64,000 nucleotides of DNA, taken from assembly GCA_965661345.1 (NCBI GenBank), contig CBFIDK010000004.1, positions 69,870 through 133,869 of the forward strand, read 5' to 3'. Below, one piece after another: positions 1 to 6,934 of the stretch. This stretch comes from GCA-2862585 sp965661345. Its GTDB lineage: Bacteria; Bacteroidota; Bacteroidia; Flavobacteriales; UBA7312. The position numbers and the translations under genes were made by a program. The notes under the pieces were generated by a model. The model searched no databases. It saw nothing but the letters and a program-made list of their open reading frames with translations, and was not told where the DNA came from. The first letter of the stretch is position 1; the number at the start of each line of letters is the position of its first letter.

Positions 1-571
1 CGGCTTTGTTCACCGTTTTCATCTGTGGAATTCTGCCTAAACTGACTAAACCACTTTTTGATAGTATGATGTGTTCAGTATCTTTATTTTCTTCTCCATT
101 AAACAAAATTCCTTTAATGGGAATCTTTCTATTTTTTAGTGCTTCTATACTCAACAAGGTATGGTTAATACTTCCCAGATAATGTTGGCTTATCAAAATG
201 ACTTTGATATTTAATTCTTTTATTAGGTCTATGATGCAATCTTTATCGTTTAGAGGTACGAGAAGACCGCCAGCGCCTTCCACGACCAATGCATTTTTTG
301 TTTTTGGAAGTTGGCACTTAGATAGCTCAATGGTTATGCTTTCCTTTTGGGCTGCTGCGTGAGGAGACATGGGCAATTTTAAACGGTAACTCTCTGGATG
401 AAATTGGCTTTTTGTATTAGAAATTAAGTCCTTAACTTTTTGGCTGTCCGAATACTCCAATTCACCTGCTTGAATGGGTTTCCAATAATCTGCTTCAAGT
501 GCTTCAACTACAATTGCAGAACTTACAGTCTTGCCAATTTCTGTTCCTATTCCTGTGATAAAGTACGTCAT
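1..571 (-). CDS. bioD: Dethiobiotin synthetase, 3' end cut by window edge
   Basis: Cytoplasmic enzyme that closes the ureido ring of dethiobiotin from diaminopelargonate, CO2 and ATP, the step before biotin synthase. Reverse-strand translation from the ATG at 571 gives 190 residues without a stop, so only a short C-terminal piece should be missing. Visible signatures are the P-loop GIGTEIGKT (residues 7-15), WKPIQAGE (30-37) and VEGAGGLLVPLN (97-108), all in the places expected for BioD. The ATG overlaps the bioF stop as ATGA, so the two genes are translationally coupled. The family call is firm; the missing end cannot be assessed. Confidence 0.93.
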   Translation of the reverse strand, partial: MTYFITGIGTEIGKTVSSAIVVEALEADYWKPIQAGELEYSDSQKVKDLISNTKSQFHPESYRLKLPMSPHAAAQKESITIELSKCQLPKTKNALVVEGAGGLLVPLNDKDCIIDLIKELNIKVILISQHYLGSINHTLLSIEALKNRKIPIKGILFNGEENKDTEHIILSKSGLVSLGRIPQMKTVNKA

Positions 572-1635
572 ATTGTCAAATTGATAAGGTCACAAAGGGA
601 TGATATTTCATCTTTAGTATTAAAAGAATGTAGACAAATTCGTATTCTTTCTGAGCCTTCCGCAACGGTAGGGTGAAGGATTGGCCTCACGTCAAAATCA
701 TTAGCTTGTAAATGATGTGCAAATTGTTTCGTTTGTACATTTCCACCTATCACGATACATTGTATTGCCGAATCGCTTGGAAGTAAATGTGGGTGTTTGC
801 ACAGTTGTTTAAACAGAGATATATTGTCAAGCAATTTCGCTCTTTCCTCAGTTATTTTCACTTCATCATAGGCCCAAATTATCCGTTCTACAGAATGGGC
901 TGAAAGAGCAGTAGTATAAATAAATGGCCTCGAAAAATTTATCAAGTAATCGATTAAAGTTTTGCTTCCTACAATGGCTGCCCCATGGCTTCCCATGGCC
1001 TTTCCGTATGTATATATTTTGGCAAAGCAAGTAATATAATGCGCGAGTCCTTGTCCATAATTGCCAAATACACCCACCGCATGGGCTTCATCAATAATAA
1101 GTTTTGCATTATAGTTTTGGCACACGTTCATGATTTCCTCAAGAGGTGCAAAGTCTCCGTCCATGGAATAAACGCTTTCTACAACGACATAGGTGGTGCC
1201 GCTTGCACGTTTTAGCTTTTCTTCGAGCTGTGAGGTGTCATTATGCTTAAAGGAAAAATTTCGAGCAACGCCTAATTTGATGCCATCTCGAATTGAAGCG
1301 TGGCATAACTGATCGTAAATTACGGTATCGTCTTTTTGAGGGACTGCTGAAAGTAAACCTAAGTTTGCCGAATATCCTGAATTAAACAATAGTGCTGATT
1401 CCGTTTGGTGGAAGTTGGCTATTTTCTTTTCGGCGCTTTCGTGAATGGGGCTGTTGCCACTAATTAAACGGCTTCCTGTTGAGCCAACAGATGCTGAACT
1501 GCTCCATTTTTTTGAGGAAAAACCCAAGTAATCATTGGAACAGAAATCTATGGTAGATGAAGAAATGCTTAATTCTCGTAAGGCGTTTTTATTCTGTCTA
1601 TCTGCTAAATTTTCGTGTAGCTTATCTTCTAGCAT
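568..1635 (-). CDS. bioF: 8-amino-7-oxononanoate synthase family aminotransferase
   Basis: PLP-dependent alpha-oxoamine synthase that condenses pimeloyl-ACP (or pimeloyl-CoA) with alanine, the first committed step of biotin ring assembly. The 355-residue product shows H112 in a CHASIRDG segment, the aspartate and histidine of IIDEAHAVGVFG (180-191), and the Schiff-base lysine K212 in TYGKAMGSHG. It is slightly shorter than the roughly 385-residue E. coli enzyme, mostly at the N-terminus. The neighbouring bioD, which starts inside the bioF stop codon, favours BioF over the related 2-amino-3-ketobutyrate CoA ligase or serine palmitoyltransferase. A terminator of the upstream gene pair lies just before it, so it probably has its own promoter in the 1636-1654 stretch or relies on read-through. 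Confidence 0.92.
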   Translation of the reverse strand: MLEDKLHENLADRQNKNALRELSISSSTIDFCSNDYLGFSSKKWSSSASVGSTGSRLISGNSPIHESAEKKIANFHQTESALLFNSGYSANLGLLSAVPQKDDTVIYDQLCHASIRDGIKLGVARNFSFKHNDTSQLEEKLKRASGTTYVVVESVYSMDGDFAPLEEIMNVCQNYNAKLIIDEAHAVGVFGNYGQGLAHYITCFAKIYTYGKAMGSHGAAIVGSKTLIDYLINFSRPFIYTTALSAHSVERIIWAYDEVKITEERAKLLDNISLFKQLCKHPHLLPSDSAIQCIVIGGNVQTKQFAHHLQANDFDVRPILHPTVAEGSERIRICLHSFNTKDEISSLCDLINLTI

Positions 1636-1654
1636 AATAGTTCAAATATAGTAT

Positions 1655-1681
1655 AAAAAAAAGCTTACCCTTGTAAGCTTT
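1655..1681 (-). terminator. Rho-independent terminator of the S74 gene pair
   Basis: Read on the reverse strand, a 9-bp stem (AAAGCTTAC pairing with GTAAGCTTT) with a 4-base loop is followed by a run of T. It sits about 55 bases past the stop of the 1736-2884 gene and before bioF. Confidence 0.8.
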
Positions 1682-1735
1682 ATTCATAAATTTTTGTCTT
1701 ATTGGCTATCTGCAATTTAAAAACAGAACACTAAT

Positions 1736-2884
1736 TCAGTGTTTGTTTTTTATGGATTTTTTTAGCTTTTCTATTGTTTTCCTGTCGGCAATGTTTTCGT
1801 TTTCTAGCGCTATACTTTCTTCATGCAATTCTTTTACGGCATTTATTAGCGTAAATAGTATTTCGGAAGAATTGAATGATTTTAAATCCTCAATACCAGT
1901 AGCTAAACTGTCATTTGTTGTCGTAACCGTTGCAGGCAATACCTCTTCTATTTCTTGAGCAATAACGCCTACATAGGTACGGTCTAAATCTGTTAAATTG
2001 GATTTTTCGGTGTACTGATAACTTACAGGATTAATTTTCAAAATATGTTCTAGCCCTTTTTTATAGGGTGTAACGTTCTTTTTTATTCTTCTGTCTGAAA
2101 ATACTGTCCAAAGGCCTCCACCTGTGCAGGTTGCATCACCATTTACAGACAGCTCATAATTGGAGATAAATGGGTGGTTAATGGAGATGTTATTGGGTTG
2201 GCTTACACTAACCATAGGGAATACCAACCAAGGTCCATTGACAATCCAAAACACAATATCTGGTTCTGGTGAAAATAGACTAGAGCTTCCTGCTACTAAG
2301 TCTAAGCGGCCTGAAAATGGCGCTTCGGCATTGTTACCGTGTAAATCTATGCAGGCACCTTGAGTGTTATCAAAGGTATCGTCGTCACCAGAAGTGATTC
2401 TTAACCTCCCTTGATTACCATTAATACCAAGTACTGCAGAGTTATTTAGATTATTGTTAGGCTGGAATACCACTTCTGAAAAAAGAACTCTGTGGCGGTT
2501 CGATGGGCTAGGCATTATTAACAGCCTGTCAAGGTTATTAGACTTAAGCAGAAACACCGAATTGTCAGTTGTTCCAATAAATTTGTTAATATCACTATTT
2601 AAAGCATTTCCACTTAAACCCCAACCGCTTGAAGTGGTTGTGCTACCACCAAGCTCAGTCCAACTGCTGCCATTATAAAACATGATTTTTCCTAGGTCAG
2701 ATCTGTAAGCAATAGAGCCTGCTTGTGGTGCAGGACTAGTAATACCGTTTAATGATGCGGCACTGCCATAGGAGTGAAAGCGCATCAAAGCGTTAGCGTC
2801 TTGAATATCTTGCCCAAAGGCACTAATAGCTATGAAGCTCGAAAGAATGACGCATCGCCATATGTTTGTCAATACTACGTTCAT
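1736..2884 (-). CDS. Secreted protein with C-terminal S74 (tail-fibre chaperone) domain, copy 1
   Basis: The 382-residue protein has a signal peptide (about residues 1-25, ending ISAFGQ), a repetitive beta-rich middle with phrases such as GWGLSGNALN and NKFIGTTDNS, and a C-terminal S74-type intramolecular chaperone domain from about residue 263, opening with SDRRIKKN and containing YVGVIAQEIEEVLP. The last 30 residues look like a coiled coil. In phage endosialidases and tail fibres this domain trimerises the fibre and cleaves itself off just before the SD motif; whether this bacterial copy does so is unknown. Its ATG overlaps the stop of the paralogue behind it by one base (TAATG), so both are one transcription unit. 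No other phage gene is nearby. The role is probably a surface or secreted fibre. Confidence 0.8.
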   Translation of the reverse strand: MNVVLTNIWRCVILSSFIAISAFGQDIQDANALMRFHSYGSAASLNGITSPAPQAGSIAYRSDLGKIMFYNGSSWTELGGSTTTSSGWGLSGNALNSDINKFIGTTDNSVFLLKSNNLDRLLIMPSPSNRHRVLFSEVVFQPNNNLNNSAVLGINGNQGRLRITSGDDDTFDNTQGACIDLHGNNAEAPFSGRLDLVAGSSSLFSPEPDIVFWIVNGPWLVFPMVSVSQPNNISINHPFISNYELSVNGDATCTGGGLWTVFSDRRIKKNVTPYKKGLEHILKINPVSYQYTEKSNLTDLDRTYVGVIAQEIEEVLPATVTTTNDSLATGIEDLKSFNSSEILFTLINAVKELHEESIALENENIADRKTIEKLKKSIKNKH

Positions 2885-3978
2885 TAGTTATTTTTTATGG
2901 ATTTCGTAAGGGATTTAATCAGCCGTCTGTTTTCGGCATTTTCTTCCCGTAATGCTTTGTTTTTTTGATCCAATTCTTTTACGGCATTAATTAATGTGAA
3001 CAGTATTTCGGATGCGTTGAACATTCTCAAATCATCATAACCACTATTTAAACTGTCATTAACAATACGTACGGTTGAAGGTAGCACTTCTTCCATTTCT
3101 TGAGCAATAACGCCAACAAATGACTCCTCTAAATCAGACACTCCAGATTTTTCGGCGTACTGATAATTCACCGGTCTAATTTTCAGAATTTTATCTATTC
3201 CTTTAGTATATGGAACAACGTTCTTTTTTACTCGTCTATCGGATAAGTTTGTCCAGGCTCCGCCTCCTGATTTAGCGGCATAACCATTGACAACTAGCCT
3301 CATGCCTGAAGGAGGCGTTGATGTGTTAATTGCAAAGATTCCATCAGACGTAATTGTAGCTGCTAAACCCGAGCCAGACCAAAACGTAATGGCTGAACCA
3401 GATGCATTACTGCCAGCCACCAAGTCTAAGCGACCTGAGTATGGCTGTTCTGCATTGTTGGCGTGCAAATCTATACAGGCGCCTTGAGTATTGTTAAAGG
3501 TGTCGTCGTTTCCGGCGGTGATTCTTAATCTTCCTTGGTTGCCATTAATGCCAAGGACTGCAGAGTTATTTAGATTAGAATTGGGAAAGTATACAACTTT
3601 TGGAAAAAGAACTCTATGGCGGTTAGATGGGCTAGGCATAATTATTAACCTGTCAGTATTATTGGATCTAAATCGAAACTCGGAATTGTCGGTCGTTCCA
3701 AGAAATTTGTTTATGTCGCCATTAAGGGCATTTCCAGATAAACCCCAACCGCTTGAAGAGGATGCACCACTGCCAAATTGAACCCAAGATGAATTATTAC
3801 GGTAAAACATTTGACCTAAATCAGAGCGGTAAGCAATAGAGCCCGGTTGCGCTGAGCTAACACCGTTTAGGGTTGCGGCACTATTAAAAGAATGTGGCCG
3901 AATTAAAGTATTTGCATTTTGGGAGTAAACATTTGAAAAAGTAAAGCATATGGCTAAACCAAGAAAGTAGTTTTTCAT
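2884..3978 (-). CDS. Secreted protein with C-terminal S74 (tail-fibre chaperone) domain, copy 2
   Basis: Paralogue of the downstream gene with the same layout: signal peptide, beta-rich fibre region and an S74 chaperone domain beginning SDRRVKKN and containing FVGVIAQEMEEVLP, then a coiled-coil tail. I chose the ATG at 3978 (364 residues, MKNYFLGLAICFTFSNVYSQ) because the longer frame from 4008 would place ten polar residues ahead of the signal peptide. Between the shared start and the S74 domain the two copies share long near-identical stretches (for example the MPSPSNRHRVLF and SAVLGINGNQGRLRIT phrases), but differ just before the chaperone domain, where a receptor-binding part would be expected. 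First gene of a two-gene unit. Confidence 0.78.
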   Translation of the reverse strand: MKNYFLGLAICFTFSNVYSQNANTLIRPHSFNSAATLNGVSSAQPGSIAYRSDLGQMFYRNNSSWVQFGSGASSSSGWGLSGNALNGDINKFLGTTDNSEFRFRSNNTDRLIIMPSPSNRHRVLFPKVVYFPNSNLNNSAVLGINGNQGRLRITAGNDDTFNNTQGACIDLHANNAEQPYSGRLDLVAGSNASGSAITFWSGSGLAATITSDGIFAINTSTPPSGMRLVVNGYAAKSGGGAWTNLSDRRVKKNVVPYTKGIDKILKIRPVNYQYAEKSGVSDLEESFVGVIAQEMEEVLPSTVRIVNDSLNSGYDDLRMFNASEILFTLINAVKELDQKNKALREENAENRRLIKSLTKSIKNN

Positions 3979-4075
3979 TTCAGTAGCGTTTGACATTAAG
4001 TCCAACAAACTTACAAAAAATGTTTGTCTTTATAACTTGCTTAACTGAAAAATGGACTTGCTTAATACTGACCTT

Positions 4076-4318
4076 TTAGTCTGCTAAAACAATAACTTTG
4101 TTATTCTGCATTTCAATCACGCCGCCATTAATTTCATAATGTTCGGTAGTATTATTGGTATCAATAACCCTTACCTTACCCTTTGTTAATGAGGAAATGA
4201 TGGGCGCGTGGTTATTCAAGATTTCAAACTTACCAGTAACGCCTGGAAGTTGAATTGAAGTCACTTCGCCTTCAAACACTTTTTTTTCTGGAGTGATGAT
4301 TTCTAAATGCATAGTCAA
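4076..4318 (-). CDS. atpC: F1Fo ATP synthase epsilon subunit, short form
   Basis: Central-stalk subunit of the F1 motor. The 80-residue product covers only the N-terminal beta-sandwich (MHLEIITPEKKVFEGEV, then FEILNNHAPIISSL). The C-terminal helical hairpin that inhibits ATP hydrolysis in E. coli (total about 138 residues) is absent, which is usual for Bacteroidota. It follows atpD by 3 bases and so shares its transcript. The remaining ATP synthase genes are not in this window. Confidence 0.93.
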   Translation of the reverse strand: MTMHLEIITPEKKVFEGEVTSIQLPGVTGKFEILNNHAPIISSLTKGKVRVIDTNNTTEHYEINGGVIEMQNNKVIVLAD

Positions 4319-4321
4319 AAA

Positions 4322-5830
4322 TTATTTAGCTTCGGCTAACATTTTTTCTCCCTTCTCTTTCGCTTCTTCTATGGTTCCTACGAGGTTGAAGGCAGCTTCT
4401 GGGTATTGATCCATTTCACCATCCATAATCATGTTAAATCCTTTGATAGTGTCTTGAATGTCAACTAAAACTCCTTTAAGACCTGTAAATTGTTCTGCAA
4501 CGTGGAATGGCTGAGATAAGAATCGTTGAACACGACGTGCTCTAGAAACGGCTAACTTATCATCATCGGAAAGTTCCTCCATACCAAGGATAGCAATAAT
4601 ATCTTGAAGTTCTTTGTAGCGTTGTAGCAATTGCTTTACTTTTTGCGCACAGTCGTAATGCTCGTCACCTACAACATCAGGCGATAAAATTCTAGATGTT
4701 GAATCCAATGGATCAACAGCTGGGTATATACCAAGTTCAGCAATCTTACGAGATAATACTGTGGTAGCATCTAAGTGAGCAAAGGTTGTTGCTGGGGCAG
4801 GGTCGGTCAAGTCATCTGCAGGTACATAAACTGCTTGTACAGAAGTAATTGAACCGTTTTTCGTAGAGGTAATACGCTCTTGCATGGTACCCATTTCAGT
4901 AGCTAGGGTTGGTTGGTAACCTACCGCTGAAGGCATACGTCCTAAAAGTGCAGATACCTCTGAACCGGCTTGTGTAAATCGGAAGATGTTATCAACGAAG
5001 AATAAAACGTCACGTCCTTTTCCTTGACCGTCACCGTCACGGAAATATTCTGCAAGTGTTAAACCAGAAAGAGCCACACGTGCACGTGCCCCAGGAGGTT
5101 CATTCATCTGACCAAATACGAAAGAAGCTTTAGAATCGCCCATTTTTGTAGCGTCAACTTTAGATAAGTCCCATCCACCTTCTTCCATTGAGTGTAAGAA
5201 ATCAGGACCATAATCAATTATTCCAGATTCTAACATCTCTCTTAATAAATCGTTTCCTTCACGAGTTCTTTCACCAACACCCGCAAATACCGATAATCCA
5301 CCGTGACCTTTTGCAATGTTATTAATTAACTCCTGAATTAGTACTGTTTTACCTACACCAGCACCACCGAAAAGACCAATTTTACCACCTTTAGCATAAG
5401 GCTCAATTAAGTCAATAACTTTAATACCTGTGTAAAGTACTTCAGTAGAGGTTGAAAGGTCTTCAAATTTTGGAGCATCGCGGTGAATAGGTAATCCGTT
5501 TTCTCTGTCTAGATTATCCATTCCGTCGATAGCTTCTCCAATCACATTGAATACTCTACCTTTAATGTGTTCACCAGCTGGCATTTTGATTGGTGCGCCA
5601 GTAGCAACTACCTCAATACCTCTCTTTAATCCGTCTGTAGAGTCCATAGAGATGGCACGAACCGTGTCTTCTCCAATGTGCTGTTGGCATTCTAAAACTA
5701 ATTTAGTGCCGTTTTCTTTTGTGATTTCTAGTGAATCGTATATATCAGGTAATCCTGATTCGTTGTTTTCAAAAGTAACATCGACTACTGGGCCAATGAT
5801 TTGAGAAATTTTACCTTTGCTGTGTGACAT
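4322..5830 (-). CDS. atpD: F1Fo ATP synthase beta subunit
   Basis: Catalytic subunit of F1, making ATP from ADP and phosphate at the inner membrane. The 502-residue protein has the Walker A motif GGAGVGKT (155-162), the FAGVGERTREGND loop (182-194), the Walker B region around VLFFVDNIFRFTQAGSE and the SALLGRMPSAVGYQP segment. It is about 40 residues longer than the E. coli protein, with the extra length in the N-terminal half and the loop before GDSKASFVFGQM, a common Bacteroidota feature. Its promoter diverges from ribF, with a well-formed TTTG / TAnnTTTG pair upstream. Confidence 0.98.
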   Translation of the reverse strand: MSHSKGKISQIIGPVVDVTFENNESGLPDIYDSLEITKENGTKLVLECQQHIGEDTVRAISMDSTDGLKRGIEVVATGAPIKMPAGEHIKGRVFNVIGEAIDGMDNLDRENGLPIHRDAPKFEDLSTSTEVLYTGIKVIDLIEPYAKGGKIGLFGGAGVGKTVLIQELINNIAKGHGGLSVFAGVGERTREGNDLLREMLESGIIDYGPDFLHSMEEGGWDLSKVDATKMGDSKASFVFGQMNEPPGARARVALSGLTLAEYFRDGDGQGKGRDVLFFVDNIFRFTQAGSEVSALLGRMPSAVGYQPTLATEMGTMQERITSTKNGSITSVQAVYVPADDLTDPAPATTFAHLDATTVLSRKIAELGIYPAVDPLDSTSRILSPDVVGDEHYDCAQKVKQLLQRYKELQDIIAILGMEELSDDDKLAVSRARRVQRFLSQPFHVAEQFTGLKGVLVDIQDTIKGFNMIMDGEMDQYPEAAFNLVGTIEEAKEKGEKMLAEAK

Positions 5831-5876
5831 TTTATTGTAAACTTAAAATTAGGTTTTTATTCCGATTTATTTCGGG

Positions 5877-5909
5877 CAAATTTACACGAATTATTTAGTA
5901 CCACACAAA
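5877..5909 (-). promoter_or_regulatory. Bacteroidota-type promoter of atpD-atpC
   Basis: On the reverse strand TTTG (5909-5906) and TAAATTTG (5884-5877) are separated by 21 bases, matching the -33 TTTG / -7 TAnnTTTG pattern described for Bacteroidota sigma-70 promoters. The gene starts about 47 bases downstream. Confidence 0.6.
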
Positions 5910-5932
5910 GAATTAATCAATAAATTAATTGC

Positions 5933-5940
5933 TACTTTTG
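5933..5940 (+). promoter_or_regulatory. Candidate -7 box for ribF
   Basis: TACTTTTG matches TAnnTTTG and lies 36 bases before the ribF start. I see no convincing -33 TTTG at the right distance, so this is weaker than the atpD box on the other strand. Confidence 0.35.
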
Positions 5941-5975
5941 AACAAGGTTTTAACATTTATTACAATCGCAATAAT

Positions 5976-6902
5976 TTGAAGATTTATCACTCTATTTCTG
6001 AATTCAAAAATGTGCGTCGTCCTATTCTTACAACAGGGACTTTTGACGGGGTGCATTTTGGTCACAAAACAATAATAAATAGGCTTAAAGAAATAGCTCA
6101 GGAAGAAGGTGGCGAAACGGTTTTACTGACCTTTTTTCCGCACCCAAGGATGGTGTTGTTTCCAGACGACCACAAATTGCAATTAATAAACACTTTAGAA
6201 GAAAAAATAGAGCTGCTGAAATCGGCTGGCATCGACCATTTAATAATCCATCCTTTTACTAAAGCCTTTTCTCGTACAACCTCGATGAATTTTGTGAGAG
6301 ATATTATTGTCAATCAAATCAATACGCATAAGCTCGTTATAGGTTACAACCACCATTTTGGAAGAAATAGGGAAGGTTCTTTTGAGCACTTAAAAGAATT
6401 TTCTCCTTTGTACGGTTTTCAAGTAGAAGAAATACCTGCTCAGCTTTTAGATGAGGTCAGTGTTAGTTCTACCAAAATTAGAAAGGCACTGCTGGCCGGT
6501 GAAGTTTCAAAAGCACAGCATTATTTAGGCTATCATTATCAGTTTGAGGGTACTGTTATTCAAGGAAAGGAAATTGGAAGAACTATCGGCTTTCCGACGG
6601 CAAATTTAAAAGCGAATGATTCAACAAAGCTCATTCCTAAAGACGGTGTTTATGCGGTTAACGTATTTTACAACAACCAAACGTTAAACGGCATGATGAA
6701 CATCGGCAAAAACCCCACCTTGGGAATTAACGAGCGGTCTTTAGAAGTGCATATTTTCAATTTTGATACAGACTTGTATGGCGCTCAGTTAAAGGTGAAA
6801 TTTGTTGAACGGCTTCGTGAAGAAATGACCTTTGAAAATCTAGAGGAGTTGAAAACCCAATTGGCAATTGATAAAGAAATGGCGATTAAAGAATTAGCCT
6901 AA
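5976..6902 (+). CDS. ribF: Bifunctional riboflavin kinase / FMN adenylyltransferase
   Basis: Makes FMN and then FAD from riboflavin in the cytoplasm. The N-terminal FAD synthetase domain has GTFDGVHFGH (21-30), the nucleotidyl-transferase HxGH motif, and the segment VSSTKIRKAL; the C-terminal riboflavin kinase domain begins near residue 180 with GRTIGFPTANL. At 308 residues it has normal family length. The start is the TTG at 5976: it gives MKIYHSISEF, the usual RibF N-terminus, and there is no in-frame ATG close upstream. It converges on a TonB receptor gene with a shared terminator. Confidence 0.95.
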   Translation: MKIYHSISEFKNVRRPILTTGTFDGVHFGHKTIINRLKEIAQEEGGETVLLTFFPHPRMVLFPDDHKLQLINTLEEKIELLKSAGIDHLIIHPFTKAFSRTTSMNFVRDIIVNQINTHKLVIGYNHHFGRNREGSFEHLKEFSPLYGFQVEEIPAQLLDEVSVSSTKIRKALLAGEVSKAQHYLGYHYQFEGTVIQGKEIGRTIGFPTANLKANDSTKLIPKDGVYAVNVFYNNQTLNGMMNIGKNPTLGINERSLEVHIFNFDTDLYGAQLKVKFVERLREEMTFENLEELKTQLAIDKEMAIKELA

Positions 6903-6903
6903 A

Positions 6904-6931
6904 AAAAGCCCTCGAATTTTCGAGGGCTTTT
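6904..6931. terminator. Bidirectional terminator between ribF and the TonB receptor
   Basis: A 13-bp perfect stem (AAAAGCCCTCGAA with TTCGAGGGCTTTT) and a 2-base apical gap. A-rich on the left and T-rich on the right, so it can stop transcription from both converging genes. Confidence 0.88.
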
Positions 6932-6934
6932 AGT

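Noticed and set aside
1736..3978. Prophage remnant suggested by tail-fibre S74 domains
   Set aside because: Both proteins have Sec signal peptides, and no capsid, tail, integrase or lysis gene is nearby.
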